NCBI GenBank assembly: GCA_963383645.1
Contig: OY726561.1
Coordinates: 23,330,795 to 23,394,794, forward strand
DNA length: 64,000 nucleotides
Reading direction: 5' to 3'
DNA from: Muscardinus avellanarius
Taxonomy: Eukaryota > Chordata > Mammalia > Rodentia > Gliridae
This document shows positions 50,209-62,069 of the stretch, piece by piece. How positions within the stretch are numbered: the first letter of the stretch is position 1; each line of letters opens with the position of its first letter. A program made the position numbers and the translations under genes. The notes under the pieces are model-generated. The model did no database searches. It was not told the origin of the DNA and saw only the letters and a list, made by a program, of their open reading frames with translations.

Positions 50209-51605
50209 CAGATGTTTAAGTTCAAAAAGCTATTTTATGCCTTCATAATAGAGAGTAGTCTCTGGGGTGAAGGCAGAGCAGCTTTTGTGTTCTGTGTGTT
50301 TTTAAATTTATATGTGTGGGGTGCTAGGTGGCTTCATCTGTCAGCTGTGATTGGTTTATCCTTAATATATGGTAGTCCTTCCATTTGATTCACTTATCTG
50401 GTCTATCTTCAGCAGCAGAGATTCAGAGGATTCAGCTGTCAATACAAGGGCAAAATGTATCATGATCAGTAGTAAAATGTGAGGAGTAAAGGGTTAACAG
50501 AGAGGGCTGCAAGAATAAAGTAGAAAATAGAGTTATATAGAATAAGAGTTTCCATGTAATTAGGTAATATGTAATAAAGAGTAAGATAATGAGAATAAAC
50601 AATTCCAGTAATCAGTGTAAAATATTTAGATATAGTGATTGAAGATGAATTTAATACCAACAATTGGCAAAGAGTTAATCTAGGAGTCAAACAAATAAAA
50701 CAAGGCAAAGGCAAACAAAAAGGAACAAAGATAATACCTCACATGTACAACCTGAAAAGGAGAGGAAGAAAAAGAGACATTTAAAAAAAGAGAGACTTAA
50801 GAATTGCTTAATTATGAATGAGTAAAAAAAAAAATTTTTTTTGGAAGAGAGCTGATTCTCCCTGTGGCTTTGGATATTTCTTTGCAATTTGTTTGTTTGT
50901 TTTGCATTTTCTTCTTGGTTTTATTCTTGCTTACAAGAAATGTGTAAAGTGCTCCAAAGCTCCTTTTCAAGCCTTCTCACCTGTCTTCTGTTTCCTACTT
51001 TGCTAAGGATGTAGGTTGGGGCTGAGGTGCAGGAGGATGTGGCTCTGGCTACTGACTGCTGGGAGGAGGCTCTTCTAGGCTGGGTTTGGGATGTGTCCCA
51101 GGGTGTTCAGTCAACATTCACTAGGGTCTTAGGGTCCCTTGTTCCAAAAAAACCAAACAAACAAACAAACAAAAAAAAAAAAACGAGGAAGGAAGAATAG
51201 AAGAGAAAATATGCCAAAACAAAACAAAACAAAAAACATACAAATACACAAGTTACAGAACAGCAAAAAAATAAAAAATAAAAAACAGACTGACCAAATA
51301 AAATAAAAAGGCAAAGAGAAAATATACCAAGGACAGAAAAAAATAAAATCAAACTCTTGCTTTTAGCCTCTGCATCCCTTATTGCAGTAAGCTTCAAGCA
51401 AATTCCAAGCATCCTTGCATGGCATCAATAAGAAACCCCTATGCTATGGTCTCCTGTCTAGTGTCTCTCTGTCTGTGTGTGCCACGCCTGGGAACCAGGT
51501 ACAGGGTTCATTTCAAAGCAAGTACTGGGTTTCTGTGCTTTCCACAGAGAAGGCTGAGTTGGTCTATAGCTTCCAAAACTGTTTTTTTTTTTTTTCTTCT
51601 TTTTT

Positions 51606-51804
51606 GCAAGTCTGGGGATGAAACCCAGGGGCGTTCAACCTCCAAGCTATACCCCCTGCCCTATTTTTTAGTTTGTATTTTGAAACAGGGTCTCATTAAG
51701 TTATGTAGGATCTCACTAAATAGCAGATGTTACCAAAAACCACGATCCTCAGGTCTCAGACTCCTGAATGCTGGGATTACAAGCGTGGGCCACCATGCCT
51801 GGCT
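51606..51804 (-). mobile_element. B1-ID dimeric SINE, older subfamily, with TSD
   Basis: GCAAGTCTGGGGATGAAACC to CCACCATGCCTGGCT with a T/C-rich tail at 51587-51604. GCTTCCAAAACTGTTTTT (51569-51586) and GCTTCCAAACCTGTTTTT (51802-51819) form the duplication. Confidence 0.93.
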
Positions 51805-51817
51805 TCCAAACCTGTTT

Positions 51818-51820
51818 TTG

Positions 51821-51852
<32 letters not shown>

Positions 51853-51888
51853 GGTGGTGGTGGTGGTTGGTTGGTTAGTTGGTTGGTT
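51818..51888. repeat. (TTG)n-(GGT)n-(TTGG)n compound microsatellite
   Basis: Three related arrays in a row; they create a Val/Gly-rich frame that is not a gene. Confidence 0.92.
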
Positions 51889-52425
51889 GATTTTCTCAGA
51901 GATTCATGTGCAGTCACAGTCTGCATAATTTCCCAGCCCCTATTTTTTTATCTTGTGAGGATAATGCACTTACCTCTCAGGGCTTCATGAGTACGTTTGC
52001 CGCCAGGTACACAGGTGCATGGTGGGATGGGCATATGGAATGATGAGATCATGGATTCAATTGTCTTTCTCTGTCCAGTCCTCATGCTACAGTGTGGTTC
52101 TATGTCTTGTGTCAGTGTCCATGGAATAAGTCTCAGATTGCTGGATATGAGGTTGTTCTGGATTTCTAGAGTTCCCACCACTCTGCAAGTCAGTTGCATT
52201 GTTCTCACAGCTCCACTTCTTTTGAAATTACTTCATTTTCCTTTTACAGTCTGAGGGTTTTAAAGTAGCCTTGTAAATATTATTGAGTTTCTCTGTCTTT
52301 AGTTCCCACTTTCCGTGAAGATAGTCTGAGATTTAGGAAGTTTTTCAGTTAGGAGCTCCCAAGATGAGTTAGAGACAGGTTGGCCTTAGGGTCCTTATTT
52401 TGCCTCCATCTTTCCTGGTCTATAG

Positions 52426-52940
52426 TTATTTTTTTTTAATACCTAGCAACTCATGCACTGATCTAGGCCTAATCAAGTGTTACTTTTTGGTAATGTAGAA
52501 TGATGTGAAAGAATTTTTTGTAATTAATCAGCATGTTTTATGCCATTTTGTCTATAAAAGGCAATGTCAAGTAAGTGTTTAATAAATATAACAACACTCA
52601 GTATAAGAATAGATCATGAAAACATATTATGTGTAGGAAGGTCTAGTCTGTTAGCTTTGTCTCTATTCTCCTTAAGACCAAAAATTGATTTAGTAGGTAA
52701 AGTTGCATATAAACAGGCAGAAAACATTTCTGATCTTATACAATGACTAAGCACGGTATTTTTGAAACAAAAAGTTTTAAAGAAACATAACATCTAATAA
52801 ACTGGAAATAGTGGTGACATTTATAGCTTAAATGTGAAATGAAAGGGCATTGCACTGACATTCATGATGTCCTAAAAACAAAAGAAATTACATTCTATAA
52901 ACTGTATTAAGTAGACAACCACTGTTTCTCCACATTTTTG
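52426..52940. other. AT-rich unique sequence
   Basis: Nothing recognised. Confidence 0.5.
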
Positions 52941-52941
52941 A

Positions 52942-53322
52942 TTATTCATGAAGCATCTGGACAGGTCTCAGCTGGCTCATACCCTGCCCTGCCTGGTTCA
53001 ACTCTATAACTGGCTCTGTGGCCTCCTCTCACTCAATCATATTGAAAGCAGCCACTTCATCCCCCAGCTTGGCCAAAGCTACCTCCATGGCTTCTAAAGC
53101 CACTTATAGACCAAAGTTCTCTGGCTCTCACTCCAGCTGGGACTTGAGCTGCTGCTTCTGACCCCAGGCTGTGAGATTTTGCTGTTCATAAATGAAGCTG
53201 AGAAATTGACACCGAAGAGAGTTTTTATAGTCTATGACCTGTTTTCTCCCATTTAACTCCAAAGGAGGCTGTGCCTGCAGAAAAGGTACAATGGAACTGG
53301 AAGAGATAGCGCATAGGAAGCT
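52942..53322 (-). pseudogene. Possible processed-pseudogene fragment, unidentified
   Basis: GC content rises sharply against AT-rich flanks. One minus-strand frame reads over about 120 codons with only three internal stops before its terminal one, and it has an amphipathic, E/Q/L/K-rich coiled-coil-like composition (for example FLSFIYEQQN and ALAKLGDEVAAFN). Two of the internal stops are TGA where a Trp codon would fit. No poly(A), introns or flanking duplication were found, and I do not recognise the parent gene. It could also be an old repeat that happens to be open. Confidence 0.35.
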
Positions 53323-54420
53323 GTACTTTTGCTAAAGAGCAAAAAATCAAGGCAGTAGATTTAAAGGATGGGGGCAGGACAACCATGTATAACTGGTTGT
53401 ATGGAATATAATGTTGCGGTTATTCTTCAAACATTGAATGGGGCCTTCTTGGTATTCCCGAACTGCTTCAGGCCATGTTAGAGGTCAAATGTCTATTTTC
53501 ATAATAATACTATAATGTTACTTGTCTTTTTTACTTTTTTATCAGAAGCTAATAGTATATTTTTTTTAGAGATTTGTGACTTGATGATGTTATCAGTTTG
53601 AAAGCTAAAACTTCCTGTTCCTGTGTGTCTTGGGTTTTGAAATATTTCTGTTTAAATAGCTAAGAGTAAACATGCAGCTATGCAAGCTACATAAAAAAAA
53701 TCTTTGGTTTATCAATATAAGCAGTCTTTGTTCTCCATGGGTCTGATAATGAGTTTCCATTAACAGGATTCTTTATAGTCTGAGAGTTGCCACGATTTTA
53801 ATGGTTAAGGAGGTGTGTGCACAAAATTGTTTGAAGGGAAGGATTATTCTAGTTATCAGAAGGCTGATTTCAAATGTGACTTGATTGATCCTAAAGAATT
53901 CACTTGAAAATTCACTTTTTGTTTTCTAATGGAAAGAAAGACTAAGGACTAGCTCTGTCTACTTCACAAATCAACTGTTGGCATTTGTGACTATTAAGAT
54001 CACAGAAGTAAAACAGTGTTTAATAAATATAAATCTTAAAGATATACTGCCATTAATAACTGCAGATATATGGGGACTTCTTAAGTGAAAAATGCTGTTC
54101 ATGTAAATGATTTCCGTTGACTACTTTGGCCTTACAACTACCTTGTGATATAGATATTATATAACATACATTTTATATTTGATAAACTTGAGAATTACAG
54201 AAGTTAAGTGATTTTGTTTTATAATTAATAATTTTTACTTTTATTTTTAGGTTTATAACAAAATTGAGCAGAAAATAAAGTCCTCTTTTCCTTAACATTC
54301 CCCATTATTAACATCCCACACCAATGTGGTATATTTGTTGTCACCCAAAGTTTATGGTTTACATTAGTGTTCACCTTCAGTATTGTACATTCTGAGTTTT
54401 GGCATATCCATAATAATGTC
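53323..54420. other. Unique sequence
   Basis: Nothing recognised. Confidence 0.5.
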
Positions 54421-54424
54421 TGCC

Positions 54425-54426
<2 letters not shown>

Positions 54427-54468
<42 letters not shown>
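54427..54468. repeat. (TG)n microsatellite at a SINE tail
   Basis: Perfect TG array directly upstream of a reverse-strand SINE. Confidence 0.95.
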
Positions 54469-54469
<1 letters not shown>

Positions 54470-54667
54470 TACTAGAGATGGAATCCAGCATCACTGTACC
54501 TCCAAGATACAGTCCAGTCTATTTTTTACTCTTTTTATTTTGTTAAACAGTGTCTCATTGTGTTGTGAAAGGCCTCACTAAGTAGCTGAGGCTGTCCACA
54601 AACCACAATCCTCTAGTCTTATCCTCCTGAATGATAGGATTACAAGCGTGTACCACAATGTCTGGTT
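54469..54667 (-). mobile_element. B1-ID dimeric SINE, older, with probable TSD
   Basis: GTGGTACTAGAGATGGAATC to CACAATGTCTGGTT. CTGCCATTG before the TG array and CTACCATTG after the SINE form a one-mismatch target duplication, which shows that the TG array lies inside the insertion. Confidence 0.88.
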
Positions 54668-55472
54668 CTACCATTGCATTTTAATACGGACTCATTTAAC
54701 TCATTTCGTTGACTTAAAAGTCCACTGTGCTCTATTTATCCAATCTCATGCTCTCACATCAGCCCTGGTGAATCAATTTTTCCTTTTTATTTTCTTCTAA
54801 GTTTTGCTTTTTCCAAAATGCTGTATAATTGGGGTAATGCATGAGGCCTTGTCAGATAGGCTTATTTCACTTAGTAATAAACATTTAGGTGTCATCCATG
54901 TTTTTATTAGTGGAGAGCTCATTTATTTTAAGCTTTGAACTAATTTTCATTCTCTGGATGTACCAGTTTATTTATCCACCCACTGAAGAATATCTTGGTT
55001 ACTTATAATTTATGATGAAACCATTATAAACATTAGCATGTAGATTGTTGTGTAAAATATATTATTAATTTATTTGAGTAAATTACAAGGAAAATAACTG
55101 TTGGATTTTATAATAAAAGTATGTTTAGTTTTGTAAAGAATTGCCAAAATGCTTTCAAAACATGAATTTACCATTCTGCATTCCCGATAACAATGAATGA
55201 TGGATCCTACGTTGTTGAATAAGTGGCTGAAGCATAATTTAAACCTAGAAGAACACTAACAGAACTCAGGGTTTTACAACCTTTACATGTAAAAGGTTAA
55301 ATAAACAAACTTAAAATATCAACCCATTTTCCATGCTCCATATACACACAAGCATGTAAAACTGACACATGCTCACAGCTACCTCGCAATTTTGCTGACT
55401 ATTGCCATGATTATTTGGAATAGACTAGAATACTTCATATTGGCATCCTAGGAACAGTACAGGGGAAATTGT
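54668..55472. other. Unique sequence, possibly old L1-like in part
   Basis: 54770-55200, with ATTTATCCACCCACTGAAGA and a TTGCCAAAATGCTTTCAAA-type run, reads like an old reverse L1 or ERV fragment, but I cannot assign it firmly. Confidence 0.35.
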
Positions 55473-55479
55473 TTTAAAG

Positions 55480-56514
55480 GCACAAAAACAGATACATACA
55501 CCAATGGAGCAGAATAGAAGACTCAGAAACAAACCCACACACTTATATCCAATTGATTTTTAACAAAAGGGTCAAAAACATACACTAAAAGAAAGATAGT
55601 CTGTTCAACAAATGGTGTTGGAAAAACTGGTTAACCATATGCAGAAAAGTAGAAATAAATCCCACTTTCTCACCCTGCACAAGAATCAATTCAAGATGGA
55701 TCAAATACTTGGAAAGTAAATCAGAGACCTTGAGGCTCCTTGAAGAGGGCATAGGTCCAACACTACAATACATAGGCACAGATTAAAAACTTTCTTAACA
55801 AGACCCCAATGCTGGTGAGGATATGGAGAAGTGGGAACTCTAAAACATTGTTGGCGAGATTGCAAGTTAGTACAACCGCTTTGGAAAACAGTATGAAGGA
55901 TCCTCAGAAGAATGGGAACAAATTTACCATTTGATCCAACAATACCACTTCTGGGTATCTACACAAAAGAAAGAAAACCAAACTACCAAAGTAATGCATG
56001 TGTATCTATGTTTATAGCTGCACAGTTCACCATTGCCAAACTATGAAACCAGCCAAGATGTCCATCAACAAATGAATGGACTACAAACCTGTGGGATATG
56101 TACACAATGGAATTTTACTCAGCCATAAAGAAAAACACAATTGCATCATTATGGAGGATATTATGCTAAGTGAGATGAGTCAGTCACAAAGAAGAAGAAA
56201 TCGGATGCTTTCCTTCATATGAAAAAGCTAAGGAGAAATTGGTAACATGAGGAACTCTAGATGAAGAAGGAGATCCTATAGAGGAACAAATAAGGTGACC
56301 TGAGAGGATAGGAGGGGGGAAGAGGGAAACTCTCTAAAGCACATGATGTACTTAAACATATTAAAGTCAGTCAATAAGCCAAGCATGGAAAGGAGGGATG
56401 GAGAGGGAATGGGGGGGAGATTGGGTAAGGGCTAATTGGGTCATGTGTGCATGTGTTTCTACACAAGTCTTTTATCCCATTAAGATATATGTCTACAATG
56501 CATCAATAAAAATA
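55480..56514 (+). mobile_element. L1 3' end, sense, with internal deletion
   Basis: 5'-truncated L1 starting in ORF2 (GCACAAAAACAGATACATAC). The C-terminal region breaks at about 55806, where AACAAGACCCC joins AATGCTGGTGAGGATATGGA; in an intact ORF2 several hundred bases separate these. It then runs through the ORF2 end and a 3' UTR with the GGGAATGGGGGGGAGATTGG tract, ending ATGCATCAATAAAAAT. TTTAAAG at 55473 and 56515 is a possible short target duplication. This copy is the best 3'-UTR reference in the window for comparing the composite elements. Confidence 0.88.
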
Positions 56515-56727
56515 TTTAAAGTGCTGTTAATCTCTTAAATCTCATATACAATATATTTATTTGTAAATACCTAAAAATATTATATTTTCTAAAGATCCAC
56601 TCAAACCATAAAGATGAATTGGAATTTACAAAAATTAATAAAGAGAAAATTGGTTTAAAGCAATTTGAAGAAGTAATGACTTCAAATAAGTAATGAGGGT
56701 ATAAAATTATTTTTTAATTTCACATAT

Positions 56728-56962
56728 CTATTTATTTATTTATTTGTTTGTTTGTTTACTCATTGTGGTACTGGGGACTAAAAGCAGGGGAATTCTACCT
56801 CTAAGCTACACTACAAGTCCCTCTTTTTTCTTTTGAAATATAAGGTTTCACTAAGGTTTAGAGGGCCTTGATAAGTTGTTGAGGATGGCTTCAAACCTCT
56901 AATCTTCCTGTTTCTGGCTCCCAAGTACCAGAATTTTAAGCATATGCCACCACACACAGCTT
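56728..56962 (-). mobile_element. B1-ID dimeric SINE, old, with (TTTA)n/(TTTG)n tail
   Basis: Tail array 56728-56757, then GTGGTACTGGGGACTAAAAG to CCACCACACACAGCT. Strongly diverged. Confidence 0.82.
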
Positions 56963-57220
56963 GATACATGATTTTATGTAACAAAAGACTCAAGGGAAAG
57001 TATTCAAATTGCCTACATGGGTTCTATCTGGTAAAAGCTATAGAATTTTATAAAAATGCTTTAAAACATTTCTGAGCAGATAAAATTTATTTTCTTTAGA
57101 AAATCTTTTGACTTAAAGCCAATTCTTATTTTGTATTTTTAAGTTTCTGACTTGTCAATGTTATACTCCAATAAAACCTAAAAAAGAAAAATAAATGGCA
57201 TATGTCTTCTCTAACGTCCC

Positions 57221-57425
57221 CTTTTTTTTTTTTTTTTTTTTTGGTGGTTCTGGGGTTCCTGGAAGACCTTCTACCTCCGGGCTACACTCCCAAGACCTAT
57301 TTTATATATTTTTTTATTTGGAAACAGGGTCTCCTAAGCCAGCGAGGCTGGCTCTGAACCAGCTTGATCCTCCTGTCTCCGCCTCCCAAGCACAGGGATT
57401 ACAAGCGTGCGCCACCACGCCCTGC
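57221..57425 (-). mobile_element. B1-ID dimeric SINE, young-type
   Basis: Poly-T 57221-57242, full dimer with hairpin GCCAGCGAGGCTGGC, B1 end CGCCACCACGCCCTGC. TCTAAC near each end is a possible but weak duplication. Confidence 0.93.
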
Positions 57426-58053
57426 ATCTAACTTCTCTTTCTAAACATGGACATAGAGATAGACAATGCAAGAAATAAATGAAAAAATTGTTTCTGTAAT
57501 GATCTTTGAGATAAAAAAAAAACAACACTTCAGAAGTAGTCCTTATGCTTCATCCTCTACCAGCAACCATTCTCTGCTCCAACACAGGAAATGCAGTACA
57601 TTTGAAGGACTATTTGGCAACTCATTTATGGTTATGTGGTTGTTGATCTCTAAGGGTATTTTCTGGTATATGTGACAATTTAATATTATGCCACAACTCA
57701 CTCTACACTAACTAGAAGGTAAAAGACAATCTCTAATCCCCAAGATTCTTTCCCATACTATCTACTTAGCTGTAAAACTTCTGTTTTATACTTTTTGCTC
57801 TAGCATTTGTCCAGATTTTTAAACTTTTGATGAGGTAATCTTACCAGTGATTCCATTAAATTAAGCCATGGAGTTTTGGGTACAACTCACATTTTCGTTC
57901 CAGCCAAAGTTTCTGTTACTGACATAAGGGATCCAAACATAATGAAGAAAGCCAAAACTAAAAAGTGGCTAAATCTCACCATGACCAGTAATAACCTGTA
58001 TCTCTTTTTCCAGATCTTTCTTATACAGCATACCTAGCACCTATTTTTAAAAC
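57426..58053. other. Unique sequence
   Basis: Nothing recognised. Confidence 0.5.
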
Positions 58054-58063
58054 TAGCATGTCA

Positions 58064-58329
58064 GAGCCAGGCATGGTGGCTCACTATAATCCCAGCATTT
58101 GGGAGGCTGAGATAGGAGGATCCGGATTTGTGGCCAACCCCAGCTACTTAGTGAGGCCCTCTGCAATTTAGTGAGACTTTTTCAAAATAAAAATAAAATA
58201 ATGAATAAAATAAAGAATAAAAAATAAAGAATAAAATAAAGAATAAAAAAAGTAGGACTGGGGGTGTAGTTTGGAGGTAGGATGCCCTGAGTTTCATCCC
58301 CTGCACCGAAAACAAACAAACAAAAAAAA
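58064..58329 (+). mobile_element. B1-ID dimeric SINE with expanded AT-rich linker
   Basis: GAGCCAGGCATGGTGGCTCA start. The linker between halves is about 70 bp of AATAAA/GAATAAAA repeats (58185-58252), far longer than in other copies. The ID half ends at CCCCTGCACCG. AGCATGTCAGA before and AGCTTGTCAGA after are a likely duplication. Confidence 0.88.
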
Positions 58330-58335
58330 AGCTTG

Positions 58336-58553
58336 TCAGATGTGGTGGCACACAAGCTTGTATTCCATAATCCCATTACTTGTGAGGCTAAGACAAAAGG
58401 ATCATGAGTTTATGGATAGCCTCAGTTACTTAGTGAGGCCTATGCATCTTAGTGAGCCTTGTTTAAAAATTAAAAATAAAGAATAAAACATAGGGCTGGG
58501 TTATAGCACAGAGGTAGAAGACCCCTGTGCTGTATCCCCATTATTTATTGAAA

Positions 58554-58588
<35 letters not shown>

Positions 58589-58589
58589 A
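58336..58589 (+). mobile_element. B1-ID dimeric SINE with (AAAT)n tail
   Basis: GATGTGGTGGCACACAAGCT start, ID half GGTTATAGCACAGAGGTAGA, then an AAAT array (58546-58589). It starts at or within the 3' duplication of the SINE before it. Confidence 0.85.
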
Positions 58590-58684
58590 ATGTAAAATAC
58601 TCAACTTGTCTAGAAAAAAATCAAACCACATAAAGAAGAACATTCAAAGAAGAGAACATTCAAGACTCTTAAAATGCAGCCATA

Positions 58685-58913
58685 TTGGCAAACTGTTGTA
58701 ATCCCAGAATTTGGGAGGCTGAGAACAGAGGATCATGGTTCGTGGACAGCCTCAGCTACTTAGTTGAGACCCTTACAACTCAGTGAGATTCTGTTTCAAA
58801 AATAAAGAATAAAAAATTGGTCTTGGGGGTGTAGCTTGGAGGTAGAATGCTCCTGGGTACCATGCCCAGGACTACAAAAAAAAAAAATAAAAAAAAATAA
58901 AAAAAAATAAAAA
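58685..58913 (+). mobile_element. B1-ID dimeric SINE with A-rich tail
   Basis: GGCAAACTGTTGTAATCCCA start, GGTGTAGCTTGGAGGTAGAA in the ID half, tail of A8T repeats at 58876-58913. Third of three same-strand copies within 850 bp. Confidence 0.87.
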
Positions 58914-61900
58914 CTTGTTGAAATAGGAAAGAGATTAAAACAAATACACATCTTGGTACCAAACTGCCTCCTGCTGGCCTTTACTTTGCTTTTGAAAGTA
59001 TTTTTGGAATAAATAACCTATGCTTTCTGTTTACATTTCTGACATTCAGAACTCTTTTTACTGGACTCATTTCAATCATTTTCAGTTAGACAGATAACCT
59101 TTCATTCCTAATACTTGATTATATTTTTAAATGAAAAATAACAAACATTGGGTTATATTGCTCACATAACACTGGCATAAAAAGTTATTATAGCATTATT
59201 GTCACAAGATAAACAAAGTACCCATAGTTCCTTGCTCAACAATCATCACCTTATTTGTTTTAAAATAGTATTCTAAATGCTACTATCAGATATAAATTCT
59301 TCCTAGGAGACAACATTAACTGGTAAGCACTGCTCCTCGCTCAGTCAAAATGCCAAAGCATTCTAAGTTCCTGAAGTTGGATTTTAGGGAAACTGATGCA
59401 GTTGCTGTCATTTTTATCACTCATAAAACCCAGCCAGGGGGTACAAGTATGACCAAGGACAACTTTAAATTTATCAGTACTTCCAAAGGGCAATGAGTCT
59501 CCTGGGAAACAGATTTGAGGGGTCATCAAAATGTCATATCTCTAGTTAGTAAATCATCTACTATAAAAGGTGTCCTTGAATCCACTTTGGATTATTTTGA
59601 AGAGTGTTTGTTCTACGTAAAATGCATTAAAAACCTTTATATTTAAGTACAATTTAGTGAGCATAGGTAACATCTATATATGACATTGATAACAACCAAA
59701 CTGATAACTATCTTGGAAGAGGATCATTGTATTGTGTTTTTCTAGCACATGAGTTGGTGTCAACATTTAAAAAAATCTTTCCACATCTGTCTGTGGGAAC
59801 TATATCTCTAGTATTCTGAGTGGAAGCAATAATGAGAGTTTTCAAGAGAATCATATTTTCTCTTGTCTATACCCTTGTCAGTTTAATAGTGCTTGACATG
59901 GCTTCAGCACATAAAACTTATGTCTAGAACTTACAAAATAAGATAGTGTGCCTACAGGTCAATTTGGATGCTGAACAATGTTTACCAATATTCTAGTATT
60001 ATTCCTGGTGAAATAGTCCATTGAGCTCCTGTTAATGGCATTGTGTTTGAGCCATATCTAGTTTCAATAAAGTGAGACAGGTTTATGTTATAAACCCATT
60101 TCTAATCAAACAGTTTTACTCAATGAAGCATGAGTTCATACCAATAATCTGAAACCTTATATTAATACACATGTCACATATTTCTGATAAACTCAAAGTT
60201 AACAGGATTGTTTAACAATGTGTATATCACATAGGTATACACTTTACAATTTGATATACTCTGTATTAAGTTATAAAGGTTACCTGAGATTTAACATTTG
60301 AATGCTTACTAAATTGTAACACTTTGAAAAACCTGGTATGTTTTATTTAGTTTTTAATTAAGTAATCAAGAGCATTCAAGTTTTTAAGCTCTATTTAAGT
60401 TAGGCATTTCTCCAGTCCTTTACTTGTATGTGAATATCGACAAACTTCTGCTTACCTGCAATTATTCAAATATCCAGAACCTCCATTGTGATTTTCAAAA
60501 CTGCATTTTTGCTCATATTGGGGATTTTTATTGTTTCTAAACTGTCTCCCAAACTTCCTCCCATTCTTTCTCAGGGGAAAGTCGAGTTTTATTTCCTTTC
60601 AACCTATACTTGAACCAAATGAGCTACATTTTCAATGTTTTCAATTATTGGATTTCTCTAAATAATTTCTTTAGAAGGAAAAAAAAAGAGGTCGGGTTCT
60701 GATATTAAAATATAAGTATGCAATACAATTGTGTGCATCTTAGTCTATAAAAGGCTAAATCAATAAATTAGAAATGTAGATATTTAACTAAATTGATCTA
60801 TATTTGTTACTTTTAGAATCCAAAATCACTGGATTCATTCCAAAGCATGCTACTAGAAGGAAGTGATTAATGAAAATATTGAGTCTCTTATTCAAAAATT
60901 ACTAATAATTTCAAAAGGATGAAAGAAGAACATAAAATCATGCACAGAGATCTAAGCATTGGGCCCTTCACAATGGCACAGTTTATAAGCATATGGCAGC
61001 CTGCCCATCCTGACCACAGGAAAAAAGTCTTTGTATTGCTGTTCTAAATTATCATTATTCAAGACTCTTCAAAACAGTCTTTTTCTACCTTGATGAATTA
61101 TAAAAGAGATAGTCTTTAGTAAACAAATAAATAAGCTGTTCAAGTGCAATTCTTTATTGAGAGCTATACCCCTGAAACCCACACAGGAAAGACATGAACC
61201 ACATTATGCACGGTGCCAACTCAGTGCTGTGTTGACAATAAACTCGAAGGAGAATGAGGTCATTTATCAGCTGGCTTTGGAAAATTGCCTCTTTAAAATT
61301 CTTAGTTCCTTAACTGCAATAAATATCCAAGTTTCCAATCTCTAGACCTGTAAAAGAGAGTTGTAGCTGACTGGAGGTGATTTCTTGTTGAAAGCACAGT
61401 GAACAATACATAGCCCTCACCAGGAAAGAAATCCCAGACACTGAAATAAGTAGGATAGCCAGAGTTTGTTCTCGAGGATCGCCTCGTATTTTGAAAGCAG
61501 ATGTATCAAGAGGGAATTTGATTGCACTAATGCTATTCTCCTTTAGTTGATGTCCTGCTAGAGAAAAGAACACCACAGTCTCACTCTGAATGTTTTTAAA
61601 ATTAAAAAAGAGTGCAAGAAAGCGTGCATATCTTCCTGCAGATGTAATTTTTGTATACTTATTTTTCTGTTTTTATAACTAATAGTGGTCATAAAAGCAA
61701 AAATTTCATACATATCCACTTGTATGAAGTAAATAGAGAATATGATACATTTAAATATAAAAATATAACTGTTTTCAAATTAAAATTTTATATATATGAT
61801 CTAATATCAAACCCCAGTTATAACTAAGTTTAATTCTGATCTAGGACAGTTTTTCTAGCCAGTTAATTAGTGTAGTGGAACACTATATTCAATTAACATT

Positions 61901-62065
61901 TTATGTGAAACTCTAGTATGTTGCGTTCAGACATTTTACTATTTCAAAGCAGTTACAAAACAACTGAAATTATGGACTCTGATATCAAAGAAATAGATTA
62001 TTGGGTGAGGAAAATTATTAAATATTATTAAATAGATTATTAATAATATAATTATTAATTATTAA
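58914..62065. other. 3.1 kb without recognised repeats
   Basis: No SINE or L1 seen. AT-rich throughout; frames at 59341-59529 and 61310-61576 (both minus) and 61157-61345 (plus) have no known domain. Confidence 0.5.
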
Positions 62066-62069
62066 ATGA

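Larger units (their letters stand above)
42525..52425 (-). mobile_element. Near-full-length decayed L1 with nested insertions
   Basis: Antisense L1 whose 3' terminus is at 42525 (T-run, then ATTAGTGCATTGTAATCATA). The plus strand then reads the reverse complement of 3' UTR, ORF2 and, further right, the ORF1/5' region. The far end near 52425 reads, on minus, AGACCAGGAAAGATGGAGGC, which resembles an L1 5' start. Insertions to subtract: SINEs at 44375-44559, 44991-45194, 49494-49677, 49986-50155 and 51606-51804, and the composite element at 45780-47803. The remainder is about 7 kb. All reading frames are broken. The part right of about 50,450 is assigned with less certainty. Confidence 0.75.

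Noticed and set aside
51419..51928. 169-codon open frame
   Set aside because: Crosses a SINE and a compound microsatellite (Val/Gly runs) within old L1 sequence.
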